Below are positions 52,680-62,693 of a stretch of 64,000 nt of DNA, piece by piece. The first letter of the stretch is position 1. Every line of letters starts with the position of its first letter. The position numbers and the translations under genes were made by a program. Source of the stretch: Candidatus Binatia bacterium (GTDB lineage Bacteria; Desulfobacterota; Binatia; UBA9968; JAJDTQ01); assembly GCA_951813575.1 (NCBI GenBank), contig OX638375.1:2805042-2869041 (forward strand). Direction: 5' to 3'. The notes beneath the pieces were generated by a model. That model did no database searches, was not told the origin of the DNA, and was given only the letters and a program-made list of their open reading frames with translations.

Positions 52680-53351
52680 ATGACCGGAAGGGAATTCGTC
52701 GAATCGCTGTGGAGCCGATACCACGATGAGTTGGAGGGGCCCGTCATCGCCATCCGCAGGGCGTTGGCAGAGCTGGACCCGCGGACCGCGGAGTTCGTCG
52801 GCCTGATGCAGCGGCAGGCCAAGAAGGAGCTGGCCCACGGTGTGGCCTTCACCAGGGCGTTGCTGCAATACGGCGAGCTGGAGCCTCACGAGCGCGCCCA
52901 CGTGGCCGAGCAGGCCGCCGACGAGTACAGGCACTACGCCTTGATCAAGGACTACCTTGACGGCCGCGACGCCGCCGCCGACGACATTCCCGCCGATGCC
53001 TACGACGGCTACTTCGGTCAGTTCCTCACCGGCGACGTGCGGGCGTTCCGGCTCTGCAACATCGCGGAGAAGTCCGCGGTGGTGTTCATGCAGCACCTGC
53101 GGGACGTGACGCCCGATCCGGTGGTGCGGCAACTCGCCAAGGACATCGTGGACGATGAGGAAGGCCACGAAGACATGGTCATGGAAAAGCTCGCCCGCTT
53201 TGCCGAAGACCCGGTCAACCGCGAGTTCCTGGAGAACATGTTCGTCCAGAGCTGGGCCAGCCAGAAGGAAGGCGTGATCCGCGAAGGCCGGGAGTTGGGC
53301 GTCGACGTCGACGCGATTCTGCGCCGGTTCGAAGACTCGGCCGGAGGCTAG
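52680..53351 (+). CDS. Ferritin-like di-iron protein
   Basis: Protein of 223 residues made of helices with iron-ligand type E-x2-H motifs: KKELAHGVAF, DEYRHYALIK and DEEGHEDMVM, plus Glu in AEKSAVVF. The spacing resembles ferritin-like oxygenases or TenA/PaaA relatives rather than a storage ferritin. ATG 52680 is preceded by GGGAGGAG; an earlier in-frame ATG lacks it. Alone on its strand, ending at a strong bidirectional hairpin. Function unknown; a di-iron oxidase or oxygenase role is possible. Confidence 0.72.
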   Translation: MTGREFVESLWSRYHDELEGPVIAIRRALAELDPRTAEFVGLMQRQAKKELAHGVAFTRALLQYGELEPHERAHVAEQAADEYRHYALIKDYLDGRDAAADDIPADAYDGYFGQFLTGDVRAFRLCNIAEKSAVVFMQHLRDVTPDPVVRQLAKDIVDDEEGHEDMVMEKLARFAEDPVNREFLENMFVQSWASQKEGVIREGRELGVDVDAILRRFEDSAGG

Positions 53352-53360
53352 GGGCGTGCC

Positions 53361-53392
53361 CCGTGGGGGCGACCGCCCGGTCGCCCCCACGG
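53361..53392. terminator. Perfect hairpin between convergent genes
   Basis: 14-bp perfect stem CCGTGGGGGCGACC (53361-53374) and GGTCGCCCCCACGG (53379-53392) with a 4-nt loop, located between the convergent ferritin-like and epimerase genes. No T-run follows on either strand. Such GTGGGGGCGACC palindromes are a common REP-type repeat; it may act as a bidirectional terminator. Confidence 0.65.
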
Positions 53393-53413
53393 CTTCCCGT
53401 TACGGTCACGGCT

Positions 53414-54361
53414 TCAATGCCAGAAGCCGTGACGCCGCACCACTTCCATGTAGTCCGCGATGCCCTTCTCCAGGGAATACTGCGGCTCGTATCCGAGGAT
53501 GCGCTTCGACGCGGACAGGTCCACGCGGGGGCGAGCCGTCTTCTCGCCGGCTCCCGGGGCCAGCTTGACTTCCCGGCCCGGCAGCAGCCGGCGCAGCGCC
53601 CGGAGAAAGTCGGCGGGGCCGTAGTTCTTGCCGGCGCCCAGGTGAAAGGCTTTGCCCGGCGCGTCCTTGGCGGTGCAGGCCAGGGCGATGCCGCGGCCCA
53701 CGTCGGCGGCGTAGACGAAATCGTTGGGTCCCACGTGCCGGTCCTCGAGCTCGATGGGGCCGTCGCCCATGCACGCGCGCACCAGGTCGTTCATGGCGAT
53801 GCCGCCGCCGGAGCCGCCGCGATAGTGCCCCGGGCCGTAGACGCCGGTGGGCCGCATGCGGACGCACTCCATGCCGTAGTAGTTTTCGTACGCGTCCAGC
53901 AGCACTTCGTTGGCTACCTTGGTGGCGGGATAGAACCGGTTGCCCCAGCGCGGGGCGTCCTCCCTGACCGGCCCCTTGCGGATCTGGTTCCAGTCGTAGA
54001 CGCCGAACGTGCTGAGGTGCACCAGCCGCTTGATCCGGGAGATCTGGCAGGCCTCGAAGACGTTCACGGACCCCACGGTGTTGGTCTGGAAGCCGCGGTA
54101 GGGCGGGCTTTCCACCTGGCCGCCGATGAACCCGGCGGTGTGCACCAACACGTCGGGCTTGGCCTGGGCCAAGGCGCGAAGCAGATTGGGCAAATCCAGC
54201 AGGTCGCCGCGCGACGTCGTCAGACGCTTCTTTCCGGCGATGGCCGCGACGTATTCCGGGTCGGGACTGAGGTCGTAGAGGTGAACGCTGTGTCCTTTCT
54301 GCGTCAGCTCCCTGGCCGTGTGGCATCCGAGCATTCCGGCTCCGGTGATGAATACCTTCAT
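53414..54361 (-). CDS. NAD-dependent epimerase/dehydratase
   Basis: Extended SDR of 315 residues. NAD-binding GAGMLGCHTAREL at the N-terminus, HTAGFIGG near residue 75, the catalytic Tyr-x3-Lys in FYPATKVANE near residue 135 with STFGVYD carrying the Ser/Thr, and RPTGVYGPGHYRGG near residue 165. It acts on a nucleotide sugar or related compound. ATG 54361. Divergent from the cox-type operon, 255 bp away. Confidence 0.9.
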   Translation of the reverse strand: MKVFITGAGMLGCHTARELTQKGHSVHLYDLSPDPEYVAAIAGKKRLTTSRGDLLDLPNLLRALAQAKPDVLVHTAGFIGGQVESPPYRGFQTNTVGSVNVFEACQISRIKRLVHLSTFGVYDWNQIRKGPVREDAPRWGNRFYPATKVANEVLLDAYENYYGMECVRMRPTGVYGPGHYRGGSGGGIAMNDLVRACMGDGPIELEDRHVGPNDFVYAADVGRGIALACTAKDAPGKAFHLGAGKNYGPADFLRALRRLLPGREVKLAPGAGEKTARPRVDLSASKRILGYEPQYSLEKGIADYMEVVRRHGFWH

Positions 54362-54563
54362 GAACTCCCTCCAGATCTTGGTTTGTGGCTGCAGTCGAGA
54401 TGGCTTTTTGCACGGCGTCCCGAAGGGCTCGCCCGGGCCCGCCTGCAAACTCGTGGAATCTGTCACACATGCCTTCAGATCGTCAAGGATGCCCCGGACC
54501 GCGGCCCCCTCGACCGCGCTTCGCAACGGTTGGGCAGTCTGCGCCGGACCGATCAACTTTCCC

Positions 54564-54590
54564 TTGACCTCCAATCGGACGAAGTATATT
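54564..54590 (+). promoter_or_regulatory. Probable promoter of the molybdenum hydroxylase operon
   Basis: -35 TTGACC (54564-54569), 15-bp spacer, -10 TATATT (54585-54590), upstream of coxS (ATG 54617, leader about 20 bp). The spacer is slightly short; the boxes are good. Confidence 0.45.
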
Positions 54591-54616
54591 CTCTCGACCC
54601 GAAAGGTTCAGGAACT

Positions 54617-55099
<483 letters not shown>

Positions 55100-55102
55100 G
55101 CC

Positions 55103-57430
55103 ATGCCGGTAAGCAAGCTTGTTGGAACCAAGGTGAAGAGGCGGGAAGACCCGCGCCTGGTGCAGGGCCTCTCGCACTACGTGGACGATCTCCGGATGGC
55201 GGATGTGCTGCAGGTGGCCATCCTGCGGAGCCCCCACGCCCACGCCCGCATCAACGGCATCGACAAGGGCGCCGCCCAGGCGCTGCCCGGCGTCGTCAGC
55301 GTCGTGAACGGCGCCGACATCGGCGACAGCGTGGGCTCGGTGCCCTGCGCCGCCGCCAATCCGACGCTGCGCACGCCGCCGCATCCGGTGCTGGCCCAGG
55401 GCGAGGTGCGCTACGTGGGAGAGCCGGTGGCCGCGGTGGTGGCCGAGGACTCCTACACCGCCCGAGACGCCCTGGACCTCATCGAGGTGGACTACGAGCC
55501 GCTGCCGGCCGTTTCGGATCTCGAGAAAGCGCTGCAGCCGGGCTCGCCGCTCGTCCATTCCCAGTGGGACAGCAACCAGGCCTTCACCTTCGAGTGCGGC
55601 ACCGGGGACATGGACAAGGCCCGCGCCGAAGCGGACGTCATCGTCAAGCAGAAGTTCATCCACCAGCGGCTCGCGCCGATTCCGGTGGAGACCCGCGGCG
55701 TGGTGGCGCGGTATTTCCCGGGTGAGGGCGAGTTGACCGTCTGGAGCTCGACCCAGATTCCGCATCTCCTCCGGGCCATGCTGGCGCTCGTGCTCGGGTT
55801 CCCGGAACACCGCATCCGGGTCATCGCCCCGGAGGTGGGCGGCGGCTTCGGATGCAAGCTGAACGTCTACCGCGAGGAGGCTCTGCTGGCCCACCTGGCG
55901 ATGAAGCTCAAGGCCACGGTGAAGTGGATCGAAGGGCGGCGCGAGAACATGCAGGCGACCATCCACGGACGCGGACAGGTGGGCACCGTGGAGGCGGCGG
56001 TGAAGAAGGACGGCACCATCCTGGGCGTCACCTACGACAGCCTGCTGGATACCGGCGCCTATCATCAGCTCCTTACCCCGGGAATGCCGCCGCTCACCGG
56101 CCTGATGATCAGCGGTTCCTACAAGATCCCGACCCTGAAGTTCACCTCCACCGGCGGCTTCACCAACAAAGTGGCCACCGACGCCTACCGCGGCGCCGGC
56201 AGGCCGGAAGCCACCCTGGTGATCGAGCGCACCATGGACCTGATCGCGCGCGAGCTCGACATGGACCCGGTGGAGTTGCGCCGCAAGAACTTCGCCCAGC
56301 CTGCCGATTTTCCGCTGCCGGTGGCCACGGGGCTGGCCTATGACAGCGGCAACTACCAGGCGGCGCTGGACAAGGCGCTGGAGATGGTGGGCTACGACGA
56401 CCTGCGCGCCGAGCAGAAGCGGCTCCGGGAGGAAGGCCGCTACCTGGGCATCGGCTTCTCCACCTACGTCGAGATCTGCGCCATGGGTCCTTCCGCGGCG
56501 CTGCCGGCGGGCGGTTGGGAAAGCGGCACCGTGCGCATGGACTTCACCGGCAAGGCCACCGTGCTGACGGGCGTTTCGCCCCACGGCCAGGGCGAGGAGA
56601 CCACCTTCGCGCAGATCGTTTCCGACGATCTCGGCATTCCCATCGAGGACGTCGCCGTGCTGCACGGCGATACGGCGGTGGTGCCCAACGGCATCGGCAC
56701 CTTCGGGAGCCGCGGCATCTCCGTGGGCGGCACCGCGGTGTACATGGCGACCCAGCAGGTCCGGGAGAAGGCCGAGGCCATCGCCGCCAACGTGCTGGAG
56801 TGCAGCGCCGAGGACCTGGAGTTCGAGGACGGCAAGTTCTCGGTCAAGGGCGTGCCCGACAAGGGCATCACCATCCAGGAAGTTGCGCTCCAGGCGCACG
56901 TGGCCACCAAGTTGCCCGCGGGTATGGAGCCCGGTCTCCAGGCCACGTCCGTGTTCGAGCCGTCGAACTTCACGTTCCCCTTCGGCACGCACATCTGCGT
57001 GGTGGAAGTGGACACCCACAGCGGCGAGATCGAGATCAAGAAGTACGTGGCGGTGGACGACTGCGGCAAGGTCATCAACCCGATGATCGTGGACGGCCAG
57101 GTGCAGGGCGGCATCGCCCAGGGCCTGGGGCAGGCGCTCCTGGAAGAGGTGGTCTACGACGAGGACGGCCAGCTCGTCACCGGCAGCCTCATGGACTATG
57201 CCGTAGCCCGGGCGGAAGACCTGCCGCCGCTGGAGTTCGCCCGGACGGAGACCCCGTCGCCGGTGAATCCCATGGGGGTCAAGGGAGTGGGCGAGGCCGG
57301 CACCATCGGCTCCACGCCCTCCATCGTCAACGCGGTGGTGGATGCGCTGGCCCCGTTCGGCGTCACCCACATCGACATGCCGCTGAAGCCCGAGAAGATC
57401 TGGCGCCTGTGCCAGGGCGGCACCAAGTAA
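55103..57430 (+). CDS. Molybdenum hydroxylase large subunit (CoxL form II-like)
   Basis: Molybdopterin-binding catalytic subunit of 775 residues. The active-site loop reads DAYRGAGRPEA near residue 370, the form II variant; form I true CO dehydrogenases have AYXCSFR. Other motifs: GGGFGCKLNVYREEA near residue 250, FTSTGGFTNKV, and GVKGVGEAGTIGS near the C-terminus carrying the catalytic Glu region. The substrate is likely another aldehyde or N-heterocycle rather than CO. Middle gene of the S-L-M operon. Confidence 0.9.
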   Translation: MPVSKLVGTKVKRREDPRLVQGLSHYVDDLRMADVLQVAILRSPHAHARINGIDKGAAQALPGVVSVVNGADIGDSVGSVPCAAANPTLRTPPHPVLAQGEVRYVGEPVAAVVAEDSYTARDALDLIEVDYEPLPAVSDLEKALQPGSPLVHSQWDSNQAFTFECGTGDMDKARAEADVIVKQKFIHQRLAPIPVETRGVVARYFPGEGELTVWSSTQIPHLLRAMLALVLGFPEHRIRVIAPEVGGGFGCKLNVYREEALLAHLAMKLKATVKWIEGRRENMQATIHGRGQVGTVEAAVKKDGTILGVTYDSLLDTGAYHQLLTPGMPPLTGLMISGSYKIPTLKFTSTGGFTNKVATDAYRGAGRPEATLVIERTMDLIARELDMDPVELRRKNFAQPADFPLPVATGLAYDSGNYQAALDKALEMVGYDDLRAEQKRLREEGRYLGIGFSTYVEICAMGPSAALPAGGWESGTVRMDFTGKATVLTGVSPHGQGEETTFAQIVSDDLGIPIEDVAVLHGDTAVVPNGIGTFGSRGISVGGTAVYMATQQVREKAEAIAANVLECSAEDLEFEDGKFSVKGVPDKGITIQEVALQAHVATKLPAGMEPGLQATSVFEPSNFTFPFGTHICVVEVDTHSGEIEIKKYVAVDDCGKVINPMIVDGQVQGGIAQGLGQALLEEVVYDEDGQLVTGSLMDYAVARAEDLPPLEFARTETPSPVNPMGVKGVGEAGTIGSTPSIVNAVVDALAPFGVTHIDMPLKPEKIWRLCQGGTK

Positions 57431-57450
57431 CCAGATAGCGAGAGCCGATC

Positions 57451-58308
<858 letters not shown>

Positions 58309-58318
58309 TTTCCGCAAG

Positions 58319-58343
58319 CGAGGCCGGCCGCCGGCCGGCCTCG
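58319..58343 (+). terminator. Hairpin after the molybdenum hydroxylase operon
   Basis: Perfect 11-bp stem CGAGGCCGGCC (58319-58329) and GGCCGGCCTCG (58333-58343) with a 3-nt loop, 10 bp after the coxM stop. No T-run. It lies before the VOC gene, so it may attenuate or separate it. Confidence 0.5.
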
Positions 58344-58368
58344 TCTCGACTCCAGCAAGGAAGACACC

Positions 58369-58791
58369 ATGCCCAAGGCGCTCAGCGGCCTGATGGGAAT
58401 GCGCCACATCGCCCTCAACGTCAAGGACGTCGAGCGCTCCAAGGCCTTTTACCAGGACATCCTGGGCATGGAAGTCGTGTGGCAGCCCGACCCCCAGAAC
58501 GCCTACCTAAGCTCCGGCATCGACAATCTCGCCCTGCACGAGACCCCCGGCGACCGGGCGCCCTCCGCCACCTCGTCCCTCGACCACCTGGGCTTCATCG
58601 TCTCCGACATCGACCGCGTCCAGGAACTCGAAGCCGAGTTCCGCGCCCGGCAGGTCACCATCATCAAGCCCTTCAAGCGCCACCGCGACGGCAGCGCCTC
58701 CTTCTACTGCGCGGATCCCGACGGGGTGGTCATCCAGATGTTGTATGAGCCGAGGCTGAGCAAGCAGAAGATCGGGACCACCTCCCCGTAA
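58369..58791 (+). CDS. VOC-family protein
   Basis: VOC-domain protein of 140 residues: GMRHIALNVKDVERSKAFY with the first metal His, LDHLGFIVSD with the second, and YCADPDGVVIQMLYEP at the end carrying the Glu. Typical of glyoxalase/bleomycin-resistance/dioxygenase fold lyases. AAGGAA precedes the ATG. It follows the molybdenum hydroxylase operon and may act on its product. Confidence 0.87.
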   Translation: MPKALSGLMGMRHIALNVKDVERSKAFYQDILGMEVVWQPDPQNAYLSSGIDNLALHETPGDRAPSATSSLDHLGFIVSDIDRVQELEAEFRARQVTIIKPFKRHRDGSASFYCADPDGVVIQMLYEPRLSKQKIGTTSP

Positions 58792-58858
58792 TCCCGGACG
58801 CCCAAAGCGTCATCCCGGACGCCCAAGGCGTCATCCCGGACTTGATCCGGGATCCAGG
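58791..58858. repeat. Third tandem array and palindromic element
   Basis: Two 21-bp units, ATCCCGGACGCCCAAAGCGTC and a one-base variant, start at 58791 and 58812 and run into a palindromic element at 58830-58858 (GTCATCCCGGACTTGATCC and its end CGGGATCCAGG). The unit core GTCATCCCGGAC is exactly the head of the element. Lies between the VOC gene and hemG, convergent. Confidence 0.8.
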
Positions 58859-58909
58859 CATTGAACCGGACAGACCCTGGAAGAACTCCTTGTGCGCCGG
58901 GCTCACTGG

Positions 58910-60346
58910 TCAAGCCGGCCGCGCAAACCTCTCCACCAGCCCTTCCGCCGCCGCCTCGCCGCCGGCGATACAGTCCGCGATGCCCACGCCACGGTAGCTT
59001 TTGCCGGCCAAGGCGAGGGGGGGAAGGTTCTCCAGTAGCGCTTCGATCCTCTCAACCCGGTCCAGGTGCCCAACGTTGTACTGGGGCATGCTGTCGGGGT
59101 AGCGGGTGGTGCGGCAGAGGATCGGCGGGCCGGATATGCCGAGCAGCGCCGCCAGGTCTTCCCGGACCTGGGCTTCCAGGGCTTCGTCCGGCTGGTCAAG
59201 CAGGCCGGGCTGCAGGGCGCCGCCGGCGAAGCAGCGCAGCAGGGTGACGTCTTCCGGGGCGCGGCCGGCGTACTTCACGCTGCTGAAGGTGCAGGCCATG
59301 ATCTTCCGGCCTTCCACGTGGGGGGCCACGAAGCCGTAGCCGTCGAGGGGGTGGGCGATGTCGCCGCGGCGGTAGGCGAGGTTGACGGTGGCGGTGGAGG
59401 AGAAGGGGATCGCCTTCAGCTCCCGGGCCAGCTCCGGATCGAGTGTCTTCAGGGCATCTCCCGTGGCGAACGCCGGCAGGGTGGAGATGACGGCGTCCGC
59501 CTCCAGGCGGGCGCCGCCTGTATCCACTTGCCAACGGCGGGTGTCGGCGTTCCAGGACAGGTCCCGGACCGTCTCGCCAAGACGCACCGTGCCGGGCTCC
59601 AGGACCTCCTCGATGCGGCGCACGAGCACTTCCATGCCGCCGTCGATGCTGACGAACAGGCTCCAGCGCGCCCCGGTTTCGTCCGTGACCTGGGCGCGGC
59701 GTTGCTGTGCCCGGCGGGTGCCGAGGATGACGCTGCCGTGGGTCCGCTCCATTTCAGGGAACCGGGGCATGGTGGCGGCCAGGCTGAGGCTCTCCGGGTC
59801 CGAGGCATAGATGCCGCCGATGAGGGGTTGCGCCACCCGTTCCAGCACTTCCCGGCCCAGCCGGCGGCGCACGAACGAGGCGAGGCTTTCGTCGCCGTCG
59901 CCTGAGCGGCGCGGGATCAGGGGCTCCAGCCCCATCCGCAGCTTGCCGCCCCACGAGAACAGGGGACTTCGTAGCAGCGAGCCCACCCGTGTGGGAGCCA
60001 TCAGCAGGAATCCCTCGGGAAGCGGCGCCAGCGCGCCACGGTGAACGGTGTAGAGCTTCAACCCGGCATGTTGCGGTGCGATGAGGCGGTCGGTTAGCCC
60101 CAGACGCTCGCAGAGGCGCAGCGCCGCGGGCTTGTCGGTGATGTAGGAATCGGGACCGAGCTCCAGGAGGAGGTTCTGGGTGTGCTCGGTGGCGATGACG
60201 CCTCCGAGGCGGTCGGAGGCTTCCAGCAGCGTCACCCGCAGTTCGCCGTGCCCGGCGCGGCTCAGCTCCGTCAGCCGGTGGGCGGCGGCGAGACCCGAGA
60301 TGCCCCCGCCGATAACGATGATGTGTTTGGTCGCTGCGGTCGCCAT
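58910..60346 (-). CDS. hemG: Oxygen-dependent protoporphyrinogen oxidase
   Basis: FAD-dependent oxidase of 478 residues making protoporphyrin IX in heme synthesis (HemY/PPOX type). N-terminal FAD site: IIVIGGGISGLAAAHRLTE, then LLEASDRLGGVIATEH and LELGPDSYITDKPAA. The C-terminal FAD segment has GVGIADCIAGGEAAAEG. It follows hemE on the same strand with a 62-bp gap, so both heme genes are probably co-transcribed. Confidence 0.92.
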   Translation of the reverse strand: MATAATKHIIVIGGGISGLAAAHRLTELSRAGHGELRVTLLEASDRLGGVIATEHTQNLLLELGPDSYITDKPAALRLCERLGLTDRLIAPQHAGLKLYTVHRGALAPLPEGFLLMAPTRVGSLLRSPLFSWGGKLRMGLEPLIPRRSGDGDESLASFVRRRLGREVLERVAQPLIGGIYASDPESLSLAATMPRFPEMERTHGSVILGTRRAQQRRAQVTDETGARWSLFVSIDGGMEVLVRRIEEVLEPGTVRLGETVRDLSWNADTRRWQVDTGGARLEADAVISTLPAFATGDALKTLDPELARELKAIPFSSTATVNLAYRRGDIAHPLDGYGFVAPHVEGRKIMACTFSSVKYAGRAPEDVTLLRCFAGGALQPGLLDQPDEALEAQVREDLAALLGISGPPILCRTTRYPDSMPQYNVGHLDRVERIEALLENLPPLALAGKSYRGVGIADCIAGGEAAAEGLVERFARPA

Positions 60347-60408
60347 CGAGCCCCGGGGTCACATCTTGGATTAATCAGACCAAAAGACTGATTTAACTCG
60401 GGTTTCGT

Positions 60409-61443
60409 TTATGCGCTGAGCTCATGCACCGCGTCCACCATGGCCCTCACGTGGTCTACGGGGGTTTCCGGCAGGATGCCGTGGCCGAGGTTGAAGATGT
60501 GCCCGGGCCGGCCTTCCGCGCGTTGCAGGATGTCCTGGACCCGCCGGCGGATCTCGGCCGGGGGCGCGAACAGGGCCACGGGGTCGAGGTTGCCCTGGAT
60601 GGCGACGTCGTGGCCCACGCGGTTCCAGGCCTCGTCCAGGTCCACGCGCCAGTCCACGCCCATAACGTCGCTGCCGGCCTCCCGCATGAGCTCCAGCAGG
60701 CCGCAGGTGCCGGTGCCGAAGTGGATGGTGGGGACCCCCGGCGTGACTTCCGCCATCAGGCGGCGCATGTGCGGCAGGACGTGCTCGCGGTAGTCCCCGG
60801 GCGCCAGGCAGCCGACCCAGCTATCGAAGACCTGGAGCGCGTCGATGCCGGCCGCGATCTGTCCGTTGACGTAGGCGACCGTGGCCGTCACCAGCCGCTC
60901 CATGAGGGCGTTCCAGGCGCCGGGATCGGTGTGGAACAGCCGCTTTGTGTGGATGTAGTTCCGCGAGGCGCCGCCTTCGATCAGGTAGGACGCCAGCGTA
61001 AAAGGGGCGCCGCAGAATCCGATCAACGGCACGCGTCCGGCCAGCGCCGCGCGGGTGCTGCGGACGGCCGCGTACACATAGGACAGCGATTCCTCCGGCG
61101 CCGGATCGCTCAGTCCGTCGACGTCCCGGCCCGTTCGTACCGGCCGCTGAATCTTCGGCCCGCCCTCGGCGTATTCCAGCCCCACCCCCATGGGCTCCAG
61201 CAGCAGCAGGATGTCGGCGAAGATGATGGCGGCGTCCACGTTGAGGCGTTCCACGGGCGTCACCGTCACTTCCGCCACCAGATCCGGGGTCTTGCACAGC
61301 TCCAGAAAGCCGACCCGGGCCCTCACGTCGCGGTATTCCTTCATGTAACGCCCGGCCTGGCGCATGAGCCACACCGGCGTATAGGGGGTCTTGCCGCGGC
61401 GGCAGGCGGCGAGAAACGGGTGCGTGGCGGGAGTGTCGTTCAT
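60409..61443 (-). CDS. hemE: Uroporphyrinogen decarboxylase
   Basis: Decarboxylates uroporphyrinogen III to coproporphyrinogen in heme synthesis; 344 residues, full length. Signatures: YTPVWLMRQAGRYMKEY near residue 20 (substrate-binding Arg), FADILLLLEPMGVGL near residue 70 with the catalytic Asp, IGFCGAPFTLASYLIEGG near residue 145, and QGNLDPVALFAP near the end. The adjacent hemG is the next-but-one step in the pathway. Confidence 0.96.
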   Translation of the reverse strand: MNDTPATHPFLAACRRGKTPYTPVWLMRQAGRYMKEYRDVRARVGFLELCKTPDLVAEVTVTPVERLNVDAAIIFADILLLLEPMGVGLEYAEGGPKIQRPVRTGRDVDGLSDPAPEESLSYVYAAVRSTRAALAGRVPLIGFCGAPFTLASYLIEGGASRNYIHTKRLFHTDPGAWNALMERLVTATVAYVNGQIAAGIDALQVFDSWVGCLAPGDYREHVLPHMRRLMAEVTPGVPTIHFGTGTCGLLELMREAGSDVMGVDWRVDLDEAWNRVGHDVAIQGNLDPVALFAPPAEIRRRVQDILQRAEGRPGHIFNLGHGILPETPVDHVRAMVDAVHELSA

Positions 61444-61458
61444 CGCTTCCAGCCTAGT

Positions 61459-62580
61459 TCAGTGCGGGCGGTTCTTTCCGGCGCCCAGCGTGACCGTGCC
61501 CTCGCCGTACTTGTGCCGAAGCCGGTCGATGCCCTTGTAGAGCTGGTCCATGGAGGCCCGCTCGCGGTAGTCGAAGATGGAGTCCTGCCATCCTTCGGTG
61601 GTGATGCGGCTGGTGCTGACTCCGAGAAGGCGCACGGCCCGGTCCGGCGCCAGGTTCCTCGCCAGCAGGTCTCGCGCGACCTTGAGGATGTCCACGTCGA
61701 AGCACGTGGGTGTCCTCAGGGTGCGGGAGCGGGTGATGGTCTTGAAGTCCGAGTAGCGGAGCTTGAGGGTGACGCGCCGGGCGCGGCCGCCCTGGCGGCG
61801 CAGCCTTGCGGCCACCTCTTCCACCAGCCCGCCGAGCACCCGCTCCATTTCCGCCACGTCCGTGAGCGCTTTCGACATCGTGGTCTCGCTGCCGATGGAA
61901 TGCTCGTGCGCGTGTCCGCTGTCGGCCGGACGATCCAGGTTCAGGTAGCGCGGCCCCAACCGGGGGTGGGCCAGAAGCTGGGCCACCGTGGCGATGCCGC
62001 GGTCCAGCAGCTCCCGGTGCGTTTTGGGGCCGACGCCGGGGATGACCGAGACATCCAGGGGTCCCACGAAACGCTCCTCCGAGCCCGGCGGCACGTACAG
62101 CAGCCCCCGGGGCTTGACCTTGGTAGCGGCGATCTTGGCCAGGGTCGGGTGGGTGGCGAGTCCGCCGGACGACGGCAGCCCCAGCTCCTGCCGGATGCGG
62201 CCGATGATCTCGTCGGCGGTGCGGATGGGATGGCCCATCAGCCGTTCCGTGCCGGTGAGGTTCACCAGCCCCTCGTCGATGGAAAAGGCCCGGACATCCG
62301 GGGAGAAGGAGCGGAGCAGGTCGAACACCTTCCTGGAGAACTCGCTGTAGACCTTGAGCCGCCCGGGAACGAAGATCCCGTCGGGGCAGAGCCGCCGGGC
62401 CTGGAATCCGGGCATGGCGGACCGGACCCCGTACTGACGGGCTTCGTAGGACGCGGAGGTGACCACCCCTCGGCCGGAGCCTCCCCCCACCATCACCGGC
62501 TTGCCCTCCAGGGAAGGATCGAGAACGCGCTCCACGGACACGTAGAAGGAGTCCATGTCGATGTGCAGGTAGAAGGCCAT
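61459..62580 (-). CDS. dinB: DNA polymerase IV (Y-family)
   Basis: Translesion polymerase of 373 residues. Catalytic motif YLHIDMDSFYVSVERV at the N-terminus and the second motif FSIDEGLVNLTGTERL near residue 105; typical members have SIDEAYLD. The little-finger domain has LLGVSTSRI near residue 330. Start at ATG 62580. It is 15 bp upstream of hemE on the same strand and divergent from radA, grouping repair functions. Confidence 0.93.
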   Translation of the reverse strand: MAFYLHIDMDSFYVSVERVLDPSLEGKPVMVGGGSGRGVVTSASYEARQYGVRSAMPGFQARRLCPDGIFVPGRLKVYSEFSRKVFDLLRSFSPDVRAFSIDEGLVNLTGTERLMGHPIRTADEIIGRIRQELGLPSSGGLATHPTLAKIAATKVKPRGLLYVPPGSEERFVGPLDVSVIPGVGPKTHRELLDRGIATVAQLLAHPRLGPRYLNLDRPADSGHAHEHSIGSETTMSKALTDVAEMERVLGGLVEEVAARLRRQGGRARRVTLKLRYSDFKTITRSRTLRTPTCFDVDILKVARDLLARNLAPDRAVRLLGVSTSRITTEGWQDSIFDYRERASMDQLYKGIDRLRHKYGEGTVTLGAGKNRPH

Positions 62581-62693
62581 GTACCACGTTCATGTTAACA
62601 GCCTTCTCGCTCGGGAGTCCATCTCGGGTGTCCGGATGGAAGGTGAGTGGCATTCCTTTTGCGGCCACCCTATGATGGACGAAGGGGTCGGGC

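Noticed and set aside
60424..62598. 724-codon plus-strand open frame opposite hemE and dinB
   Set aside because: It covers two well-recognised minus-strand genes and has no recognisable domain.
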